A stretch of DNA of 37,642 nucleotides. Source: Acidaminococcaceae bacterium. GTDB lineage: Bacteria; Bacillota; Negativicutes; Acidaminococcales; Acidaminococcaceae. The translations under genes were made by a program, and so were the position numbers. The stretch covers positions 1 through 37,642 of the forward strand of contig JAFTZZ010000032.1 of the NCBI GenBank assembly GCA_017460905.1. The letters are read 5' to 3'. The notes beneath the pieces were generated by a model that searched no databases, was not told the DNA's origin, and saw nothing but the letters and a program-made list of their open reading frames with translations. Positions 5,917-10,803 of this stretch are shown one piece after another (the first letter of the stretch is position 1; each line of letters starts with the position of its first letter).

Positions 5917-5932
5917 AAATAAAAAACCTCCT

Positions 5933-5961
5933 TTGCGCGGGAGGCCTGCCTGTGCTATAAT
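5933..5961 (+). promoter_or_regulatory. Promoter for a short RNA
   Basis: TTGCGC, 17-base spacer, TATAAT with an extended -10 (TGC before TATAAT). Confidence 0.55.
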
Positions 5962-5967
5962 ATAAAG

Positions 5968-6050
5968 GCAGACTACTCCCTATCCTATTGTGTCATGGTG
6001 GGGACTGCATCGACCGTCCGTTGGTGGTGCTCCGGGCGGTCATTTTATTT
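5968..6050 (+). ncRNA. Candidate small RNA of about 80 nt
   Basis: The promoter at 5933-5961 is followed 50 bases later by a terminator (GACCGTCC/GGGCGGTC at 6012-6019 and 6034-6041, then TTTTATTTT). The only ATG frame inside (20 codons from 5996) has no ribosome-binding site. The 5' part contains CTCCCTA, complementary to the bases around the ribosome-binding site of the small peptide gene at 7658. A role as antitoxin RNA is speculative. Confidence 0.4.
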
Positions 6051-6221
6051 TGCAACTTAACTTGCAACAAGAATGAGTTTAGATCTAACAAGAATCAAGT
6101 TGCAGGCAAGTTGAAGAAATACAGTAACCGTGCGTGTTTGCGTGGCCTTGTTGGGGTTTGACAGAATTGAAATTCAAATTAAACTTGTAATCAAAACTAG
6201 GGGTTTTTGATTCTAACTAAC

Positions 6222-6253
6222 AAAAAAGAGCTCCTGCCGAAGCAGAAGCCCTC
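6222..6253 (-). terminator. Minus-strand terminator with TTCG loop
   Basis: Stem AGGGCTTCTGC/GCAGGAGCTCT with two wobble pairs and a TTCG loop, then six T on the minus strand. Confidence 0.65.
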
Positions 6254-6406
6254 TTCTGGTTACAATGTAACATAATCGTATTATTTGGGATTCAAAGCCC
6301 AATTTGTATAATTATATTACATGAAATCAGGATGTCGTGTCAAGGTCTTCTGCTTTATTGGCCAACCCTGCTGGGAAGGCGAGCAGTTATTTTAGAAAAA
6401 GAAAAA

Positions 6407-6435
6407 GGACCTGAGATAAACTCAAGTCCTTTTTT
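6407..6435. terminator. Bidirectional terminator downstream of the MazF-like gene
   Basis: Stem GGACCTGAG/CTCAAGTCC (one mismatch), five-base loop. T runs follow in both directions. It lies about 90 bases past the stop of the minus-strand gene. Confidence 0.75.
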
Positions 6436-6527
6436 GCCCTTACGGGTTAGATAGAAATATTGCCCCTTACGGGGTTGTGCACTTAAGTTTATCAATAATC
6501 GGCGTTTTTGTCAAATTTATTTTCAAA

Positions 6528-7427
6528 TCAACATATAAGACCCATACCGAATTTTTTATGTATCTTTTTTAAGATTTCTTTCAATAGTTCTGTTTGTATA
6601 CGACCATAGATTCTATGATCTAAAATTCTCATTTTGCTATAGGAGCCTGTTTGATTTAATACAGCAAAAGAATACTTATCCCCGACGCATTTTCCCAAAT
6701 CAACATTAGTGGGGTGTATTTTATAGCCTAAATCATAAGAACTTATAGGCGTGAGAAGAATCATTACGCTTTTAGGATTATTATTGCTTTCAATTACTAT
6801 CGCGTAATGGATACCTCCCATTTCTTGTCCGATACGCCAGCCAAAATCAACGCGAACGATATCACCCTGTTTAAAATGCGGCATACCAACCGTAGTGAAG
6901 GTTTTTTCTTTTAAAAGGTATTTTGCCCAATCTAATAGCCACTTTTGCAAAATATAAAATTCTTTTATCGATCGCTGTAAAAAACTTGCTTTTAATACAT
7001 TGCTGGCGGTGATAAAGTCTCTGTTCATTTGCGAATTCAAGAAATTTAGATTGAAAAGCAGTTTTCCGTATGTAGCGGCGAACTCACAGAGCTTGATAGC
7101 GGAGGATTCAGAAATAGCCCCAAAATCTATACTCTTTCCGGCAATCATGTGCGCGTAAAGAAGTAAAAACATAGGAGTGGCGTTTCGGCCAAGTGGCGTT
7201 GCGTCAATGGATTTTTGTAAGTGCTTATAATCCTTGCTCTCTATATATTGCATACTCTGGAATACTTTAATTTTAGGTTGTACCTCTTTTAGCAAGCCAG
7301 AAAAAAGCTCCGGATTGTCTTCGAGGCAAGAATCAATATCAGGGAAAACGTGAAACCTGACGGTAGTGTTCTCGACTTTACTACCTAAAGTTACGAGGTG
7401 TTGATATTTCGATAAAGGTAAAATCAT
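6528..7427 (-). CDS. PemK/MazF-like protein with an unknown N-terminal domain
   Basis: A 299-residue protein. Residues about 184-295 resemble the PemK/MazF toxin fold: FKQGDIVRVDFG, then GQEMGGIHYAIVI, then VMILLTPISS, then a helical end. MazF proteins are usually about 110-120 residues and cut RNA. Here the common Gly-x-Arg-Pro-Ala motif is replaced by GIHYA, so activity is uncertain. Residues 1-180 are not recognised and look helical; they could be a fused antitoxin-like, targeting or regulatory part. No separate antitoxin gene is adjacent. The gene is clearly more AT-rich than the host genes. The start at 7427 follows AGGAAAGG. Four 10-bp tandem repeats lie 50-90 bp upstream. Confidence 0.65.
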   Translation of the reverse strand: MILPLSKYQHLVTLGSKVENTTVRFHVFPDIDSCLEDNPELFSGLLKEVQPKIKVFQSMQYIESKDYKHLQKSIDATPLGRNATPMFLLLYAHMIAGKSIDFGAISESSAIKLCEFAATYGKLLFNLNFLNSQMNRDFITASNVLKASFLQRSIKEFYILQKWLLDWAKYLLKEKTFTTVGMPHFKQGDIVRVDFGWRIGQEMGGIHYAIVIESNNNPKSVMILLTPISSYDLGYKIHPTNVDLGKCVGDKYSFAVLNQTGSYSKMRILDHRIYGRIQTELLKEILKKIHKKFGMGLIC

Positions 7428-7474
7428 TTGTGTATTTCCTTTCCTGCCGCTTTCCGGAGCGGATTTTTTATTTC

Positions 7475-7514
7475 TTAATCGTCATTAATCGTAATGAATC
7501 GTCATTATTATTAA
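7475..7514. repeat. Four tandem 10-bp repeats (TTAATCGTCA type)
   Basis: TTAATCGTCA, TTAATCGTAA, TGAATCGTCA, TTATTATTAA in direct succession, one per helical turn, upstream of the MazF-like gene. The spacing suggests an operator for a multimeric regulator or the toxin complex itself. This is inferred. Confidence 0.6.
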
Positions 7515-7522
7515 TGCGTTTT

Positions 7523-7553
7523 CAGGGCCTGCCGTTCTGGTGGGCCCTGTTTT
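7523..7553 (+). terminator. Terminator-like hairpin
   Basis: Stem CAGGGCC/GGCCCTG with a 13-base loop, then TTTTCT. It may insulate the MazF-like gene from the next operon. Confidence 0.55.
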
Positions 7554-7601
7554 CTATAAAAATTTCTCAAAAATCTTTAAAAAAAACTTAATAAATAAGC
7601 A

Positions 7602-7630
7602 TTGACAAAAATAACAAGATATGCTACAAT
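7602..7630 (+). promoter_or_regulatory. Strong promoter for the small-peptide operon
   Basis: TTGACA, 17-base spacer, TACAAT. It is the closest match to consensus in the element and lies about 28 bases upstream of the GTG start at 7658. Confidence 0.8.
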
Positions 7631-7657
7631 ATAAGTGTAGGGAGGAGGTGAGAAAAT

Positions 7658-7744
7658 GTGGACTTAGACAAGGCAGAAAAAATAGCCGTCATCGTAGCAA
7701 GCATCGCGACAGTAATCCAAACAATCCTGATGCTAATCCGATAA
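7658..7744 (+). CDS. 28-residue hydrophobic peptide, candidate type I toxin
   Basis: The GTG at 7658 has GGAGGAGGTGAG just upstream; the out-of-frame ATG two bases earlier stops after three codons. The peptide has a short charged N-terminus (MDLDKAEK) and one hydrophobic helix of about 18 residues (IAVIVASIATVIQTILML), ending in Arg. Short peptides of this form, with a strong promoter and strong ribosome-binding site, are typical of holin-like or Fst-type toxins controlled by an RNA antitoxin. It could also be an ordinary small membrane peptide. No antisense promoter is evident; an RNA at 5968-6050 is the only candidate partner. Confidence 0.5.
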   Translation: MDLDKAEKIAVIVASIATVIQTILMLIR

Positions 7745-7777
7745 CGGCTCTCACCCGGGGCGGCGGGTAATCCGCCC

Positions 7778-7793
7778 AACCCCTTCGGGGGTT
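7778..7793 (+). terminator. GC-rich hairpin after the small peptide gene
   Basis: AACCCC-TTCG-GGGGTT, a very stable tetraloop stem, but without a T run. It may be a processing or attenuation element rather than a full terminator. Confidence 0.4.
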
Positions 7794-7821
7794 ATCATAT
7801 CATACAGGAGGTAATTTTGCA

Positions 7822-7953
7822 ATGAAAATCACAGATGTATTTATGATAGCGCTCGCCGTATCGGCAATGTATTGGGAAGGCACGCTGCGGCATGTCGTTC
7901 TGGCCTGTGTGGCCATCTATGCCGTGAGCAGGGTATTACAGAAAAGGAAGTGA
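7822..7953 (+). CDS. 43-residue small membrane protein
   Basis: ATG 7822 follows CAGGAGG at 7805-7811. The product has two short hydrophobic stretches (VFMIALAVSAMYW and VVLACVAIYAVSRVL) and a basic end (QKRK). No family is recognised. It lies 5 bases before the next gene and is probably cotranscribed with it. Confidence 0.5.
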   Translation: MKITDVFMIALAVSAMYWEGTLRHVVLACVAIYAVSRVLQKRK

Positions 7954-7958
7954 ACGAA

Positions 7959-8171
7959 ATGCCGGAAGAACATCCGAACTGGGGAGGTAAAAGACAAGGG
8001 CAGGGCAGGCCGAAAGGAAGCAAGAACAAGGCTCCTTCCGATGTGAGACCACAGCACCAGCTGCGGGCCGATCCGGAAGAGTGGGAACTGATCCGCCGCT
8101 TTGCCCGTCTGGTGAAGCATGGAGATATGGAAAAATGCCGCAAGGCTTTGGAAAAACTGGAAAACAGTTAA
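7959..8171 (+). CDS. Small AT-hook-like protein
   Basis: A 70-residue protein with a basic segment at about 10-24 containing GRPKGSKNK, a classic AT-hook. A short helical part follows (PEEWELIRRFARLVKH...). It is likely to bind AT-rich DNA in the minor groove, perhaps as an element-specific regulator. The ATG at 7959 is preferred because GGAAGTGA lies upstream; longer versions would run back through the previous gene in another frame. The function is unknown beyond the motif. Confidence 0.6.
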   Translation: MPEEHPNWGGKRQGQGRPKGSKNKAPSDVRPQHQLRADPEEWELIRRFARLVKHGDMEKCRKALEKLENS

Positions 8172-8234
8172 ACCGTAGGGCGTCTGTCGTAAGGCAGGCG
8201 CTTTTCTATTTCTTCCAGGCATGCCACCAATGCG

Positions 8235-8636
8235 TTACGCTGATGATCTGGCAGCTTCTTCCTCTTGAGATGTGGCAGCGTAATCCGGATCCGTTGTGAA
8301 ACTCTTCACAATTTTTGCGGCATTTTTTTGGCCTTCCGAGTTCAGCTTTCGGAAATCTTCGACAAGAGATTCTTCTTTGGTTTTTGGATTATTGCTGTCA
8401 GCCTTTGGGAGGCAATCTTTCATTTCTAAATCCTCTTTAACAAATTCATCTATGCCAACGCCGTATATTTTCGATAGCAAAAGAACATCTTTTAAAGAAG
8501 GCTCAGCACCACCGGTTTCCCATTTTTGGATGGTAGTATAGCTTTTCTTATTACACTTTTCTGCGATAAATGGCTGACTGAATCCGTGTTTTTTACGTAA
8601 GTAGCGCAAATTTTTAATGAAATTATCCAGACACAT
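8235..8636 (-). CDS. Xre-family repressor (CI-like)
   Basis: About 133 residues. The N-terminal helix-turn-helix (FIKNLRYLRKKHGFSQPFIAEKC...) is of the HTH_3/Xre type. The C-terminal half is acidic and lacks the LexA-type serine-lysine peptidase domain, so induction by self-cleavage is unlikely. The ATG at 8636 lies 11 bases from AAGGAGG; a TTG at 8645 is the alternative but is too close to it. It diverges from a Cro-like gene across a 175-bp region with three matching palindromes. Its own promoter, TTGAAT-N17-TATTAT (minus strand, 8697 to 8669), overlaps one of them, so it probably regulates itself. Confidence 0.8.
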   Translation of the reverse strand: MCLDNFIKNLRYLRKKHGFSQPFIAEKCNKKSYTTIQKWETGGAEPSLKDVLLLSKIYGVGIDEFVKEDLEMKDCLPKADSNNPKTKEESLVEDFRKLNSEGQKNAAKIVKSFTTDPDYAATSQEEEAARSSA

Positions 8637-8681
8637 ACTATTCAAAGCCTCCTTTGCAGTTCACGTTTATAATATCATCAA

Positions 8682-8698
8682 CTTGATTAAAATTCAAG
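8682..8698. promoter_or_regulatory. Operator 1 (CTTGAT-N5-TTCAAG)
   Basis: Imperfect 17-bp palindrome overlapping the -35 of the repressor promoter on the minus strand. Confidence 0.6.
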
Positions 8699-8723
8699 AG
8701 GATTTTAAAAAATAGCAAAAAAT

Positions 8724-8740
8724 ATCGAAAAAAATTCAAG
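8724..8740. promoter_or_regulatory. Operator 2 (ATCGAA-N5-TTCAAG)
   Basis: Same 6-5-6 layout with one good half-site, midway between the divergent promoters. Confidence 0.5.
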
Positions 8741-8747
8741 TTGCCTA

Positions 8748-8775
8748 TTGACATGAAAAAAATTCATGTTACAAT
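8748..8775 (+). promoter_or_regulatory. Promoter of the Cro-like gene
   Basis: TTGACA, 16-base spacer, TACAAT. Operator 3 fills most of the spacer. Confidence 0.75.
8752..8768. promoter_or_regulatory. Operator 3 (CATGAA-N5-TTCATG)
   Basis: Perfect 17-bp palindrome between the -35 and -10 boxes of the Cro-like promoter. Binding there would block transcription. Confidence 0.6.
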
Positions 8776-8811
8776 GAATTTGAAAATCGTAGAGAAAGGA
8801 GGAAAAATTTC

Positions 8812-8997
8812 ATGCAGTTTTCTCTTAAAGAGCTTCGTGCAAGAAAAAACGAAACACAGCAGGAATGCGCTGAGGCGTTGGGGATTAGCACGCAAACATA
8901 CAATGCTTGGGAGCAAGATATTTCCAACGTGGCAATTAGTAAAGTAGTTAAAGTTGCCGAACATTTTGGAGTGACTCTGAGCGAAATCAGGATTTAA
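8812..8997 (+). CDS. Cro-like helix-turn-helix regulator
   Basis: A 61-residue protein that is nearly all helix-turn-helix (LKELRARKNETQQECAEALG...STQTYNAWEQ). AGGAGG lies just upstream of the start. Small size, divergence from the CI-like repressor and shared operators make it the lytic-side switch regulator. A further operator lies just after its stop, at 9011-9027. Confidence 0.8.
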   Translation: MQFSLKELRARKNETQQECAEALGISTQTYNAWEQDISNVAISKVVKVAEHFGVTLSEIRI

Positions 8998-9010
8998 ATT
9001 TGCAATTTTA

Positions 9011-9027
9011 CTTGAAAAATATTCAAG
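9011..9027. promoter_or_regulatory. Operator 4 (CTTGAA-N5-TTCAAG)
   Basis: Perfect 17-bp palindrome with the same layout as operators 1-3, between the Cro-like gene and the next gene. Confidence 0.6.
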
Positions 9028-9056
9028 ATTCACCATCAGCAAAGGCGGTGTAATTT

Positions 9057-9350
9057 ATGCTGATATTCAATTCTAATGGAACAAAACTGGTCAACAGCGA
9101 GGCGGTTACGCATTATACAATTTCGGAGAATCCGGACGCAGTTTTGATAATGGCGGGCATGAGTATTACAAACAGTCCGCCGGTATCGCTGGAACGGTAT
9201 GGCAGCATGGCCGAAGCAAAGGGTGCCCTGGCAGAATTGGCGGCGGCTCTGTCGTCCCAATGTGAAGTGTTTTATATGCCGATGAGTGTTCTGCGGAACC
9301 AGCAGGAACGGAAGCGGGACGCCCGCGTGAAGCGCAAGGGAGGCAGCTGA
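9057..9350 (+). CDS. Hypothetical 97-residue early protein
   Basis: Not recognised. It has a beta-rich start (MLIFNSNGTKLVN), a central helix (AEAKGALAELAAAL) and a very basic tail (ERKRDARVKRKGG). It follows operator 4 and begins a run of four tightly packed genes: the stop overlaps the next ATG (TGATG). Likely an element-specific early gene. Confidence 0.55.
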   Translation: MLIFNSNGTKLVNSEAVTHYTISENPDAVLIMAGMSITNSPPVSLERYGSMAEAKGALAELAAALSSQCEVFYMPMSVLRNQQERKRDARVKRKGGS

Positions 9351-9529
9351 TGATTGAAGTCAGAGCGTATTTCAAATGGAAACCGGCGACCAGGGAGCAG
9401 GTGTTGTCCTTTGCCCGGTGGCTGTTCAGGCAGATGACCTGCGTTAGGGGCGATGAAGCGCGTGTGGACAGGATCAACACACGTCACGTCAGGGGAACCA
9501 GTTTCACGCTGGAGGAGCTACGGCCATGA
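9350..9529 (+). CDS. Hypothetical 59-residue early protein
   Basis: Starts at the ATG overlapping the previous stop and ends TGA overlapping the next ATG (ATGA), so translation of the three genes is probably coupled. The product reads MIEVRAYFKWKPATRE and is rich in Arg. No family is recognised. The position between two coupled genes is the main support. Confidence 0.55.
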   Translation: MIEVRAYFKWKPATREQVLSFARWLFRQMTCVRGDEARVDRINTRHVRGTSFTLEELRP

Positions 9530-9729
9530 AGTCAAGCGGTCTTGTGGTTGACAATCATCCGGACACGCCCCGTAAGCTGCAGGAGCTGGCGCGGCATGAA
9601 ACGATAACAAGGCTGTACGCGGATATCCTGGCCGATATGGCAGTCTGCGATATAGAGGGCTGGGATAAGATGGAGTTTATCCGGGAGCTGCAGGCGTGTT
9701 TGAACCGGTTCACGCAGACGGCGGTATGA
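9526..9729 (+). CDS. Hypothetical 67-residue early protein
   Basis: Starts in an ATGA overlap with the previous gene. Mainly helical (KLQELARHETITRLYADILADM). Not recognised. It resembles small unannotated early genes of Bacillota prophages only in size and context. Confidence 0.5.
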   Translation: MKSSGLVVDNHPDTPRKLQELARHETITRLYADILADMAVCDIEGWDKMEFIRELQACLNRFTQTAV

Positions 9730-9739
9730 GGAGGACGAT

Positions 9740-9976
9740 ATGGCGAGTGACAGCTACGAACAGAAGCGAAAGGTTTTGGATATATGCGGGACTGAAAAGA
9801 GAATCGTGTTGCTGATTAATGCTTTGGATGCATTAAAAAAGGATCGCCGCGTTTTACTATTGCACAGCGACAATCCTGATGATCTGAAAAAGGCTTATGA
9901 TGAACTGGACTCAAAGTTCCAGTGGGTTATCCGGAAAGAAAATGCCCGGTTAGAGACGCTGTTAAAAGATTTGTAG
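9740..9976 (+). CDS. Hypothetical 78-residue early protein
   Basis: The ATG at 9740 follows GAGGAGG. Charged and helical (ALDALKKDRRVLL, DLKKAYDELDSKF). Not recognised. Its last 50 bases overlap the end of the convergent DUF2513 gene, so one of the two ends may be subject to transcriptional interference. Confidence 0.5.
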   Translation: MASDSYEQKRKVLDICGTEKRIVLLINALDALKKDRRVLLLHSDNPDDLKKAYDELDSKFQWVIRKENARLETLLKDL

Positions 9977-10313
9977 CAATTTCTTTTACGATATCTAACG
10001 CAGCACTGCCACCAATTTTCTGAAGTTTGTTTTTGGTGGCGGCCCAGATGCTGGGATCCCGTACAGAATCCAAATAGTCGTATCCGGCTGATGTAATGCG
10101 CCTGATATAAAAGTCCGCAATATCATCATCGTAAAAAGGACCGTCCGCTTCAATAAAACCGGAATCCATCAGGAGCTGGATGTGCTGTGAAATTATGTAA
10201 GGGTCTCCACATAAATCCATAAAGGTTCCAATAAAGATCTTATGAGGATTATCTGCATCGATCGATTCAATAGTCAACAACATGTTCCGAATTAAATCTA
10301 AATCACGTTTCAC
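9927..10313 (-). CDS. DUF2513-family protein
   Basis: About 128 residues from a GTG at 10313, which has GGAGGTGAT right upstream. A longer frame from 10397 would run through the promoter. The sequence follows the DUF2513 pattern: V-KRDLDLIRN-LLTIE at the start, a YIISQHIQLLMDSGFIEA middle, then ITSAGYDYLDSVRD and a C-terminal GGSA. The middle resembles a winged helix, suggesting DNA binding, but the function is unknown. These proteins are common in prophages. A promoter with TATAAT (minus strand, 10357-10352) precedes it. Confidence 0.75.
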   Translation of the reverse strand: MKRDLDLIRNMLLTIESIDADNPHKIFIGTFMDLCGDPYIISQHIQLLMDSGFIEADGPFYDDDIADFYIRRITSAGYDYLDSVRDPSIWAATKNKLQKIGGSAALDIVKEIATNLLTASLTGHFLSG

Positions 10314-10397
10314 AAAATCACCTCCCTCCGATATAGAGTGTCGCAAATAAATTATATCACGGGACAGGTGGAAAGTTAAAGAAAGGAAGATAAGCAT

Positions 10398-10700
10398 ATG
10401 AACAAAGTAACCAATGAGAAGCTGCCGCGCGGGCTGGATGGGTTTTTCCTGCGGGTGAAGCGGGGCGACCGGTATGTCAACCGATGCTTTACCGACCTGA
10501 CGGAAGAGGAGCAGCGGAACTGGCTGGATCGTCTGAGCGCGGAAGGCCTGCGAAGGATGACCGGCGAACTGCTCAACTGCGTGCAGAAGATGAAGGACAT
10601 GCAGGACCTTACCTGTTTAAATAACGTTCTCACATGGCAGAGGTCCTGGGTTCGAGCCCCAGTCCGAGTACCACGAAAAATATCCCCGAAACCGCAGTAA
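10398..10700 (+). CDS. Hypothetical 100-residue protein ending inside the att site
   Basis: Starts MNKVTNEKLPRGLDGFF, after GGAAG. The first 73 residues are charged and helical (EEEQRNWLDRLSAEGLRR). The last 25 or so are encoded by the tRNA-derived att block and are unlikely to be conserved. The att core keeps the frame and stop in the same place in both att copies, so the product should not change on excision. No family is recognised. Confidence 0.5.
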   Translation: MNKVTNEKLPRGLDGFFLRVKRGDRYVNRCFTDLTEEEQRNWLDRLSAEGLRRMTGELLNCVQKMKDMQDLTCLNNVLTWQRSWVRAPVRVPRKISPKPQ

Positions 10701-10716
10701 CATGCAGGCTTCGGGG
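10627..10716 (+). repeat. Attachment site, right end of the 6-kb element
   Basis: Direct copy of 4561-4650: anticodon-loop start, T-arm with TTCGAGC, acceptor strand and CCA at 10671-10673, then the former tRNA terminator. It borders the host panF gene, so it probably represents the original 3' end of the host tRNA gene displaced by integration. Confidence 0.88.
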
Positions 10717-10728
10717 TTTGTTTTTTTA
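10684..10728 (+). terminator. Displaced tRNA terminator
   Basis: CCCCGAA...TTCGGGG stem with inner mismatches followed by a long T run. It also lies downstream of panF, which comes from the other side. Confidence 0.65.
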
Positions 10729-10803
10729 ATCAGAGGTGTTCACTTGCAAATTCCCGTTTTTGGGCTGAGACACGGAAAAGAGGCAGGTCAAAAAATATTT
10801 CCC

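Larger units (their letters stand above)
5917..6527. other. 611-bp non-coding region upstream of the integrase
   Basis: No credible protein gene is seen. It contains a promoter and short terminated transcript at 5933-6050. A repeat cluster at 6054-6118 has several AACTTGCAA/CAAGTTGCA-type units and two AACAAGAAT copies. A minus-strand terminator with a TTCG loop lies at 6222-6253. A possible second promoter, TTGGGA-N16-TATAAT (6285-6312), would make a transcript of about 110 bases ending at the terminator 6407-6435. The region could encode small RNAs and hold protein-binding sites. Confidence 0.5.
4561..10626. mobile_element. 6-kb integrative element between two tRNA-derived att sites
   Basis: Bounded by direct att copies at 4561 and 10627. 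It carries an integrase next to the left att, a MazF-like gene, a repressor/Cro pair and about eight small genes. No terminase, capsid, tail, lysis or replication gene is present, so it is a satellite-like element or the early-region remnant of a phage. Since both att copies lack the 5' half of the tRNA, the intact tRNA should lie left of the window, beyond the first prophage. In that case the prophage integrated after this element. Confidence 0.75.

Noticed and set aside
6158-6163. TTGACA upstream of the 6.2-kb region as a promoter
   Set aside because: No acceptable -10 at 15-19 bases.
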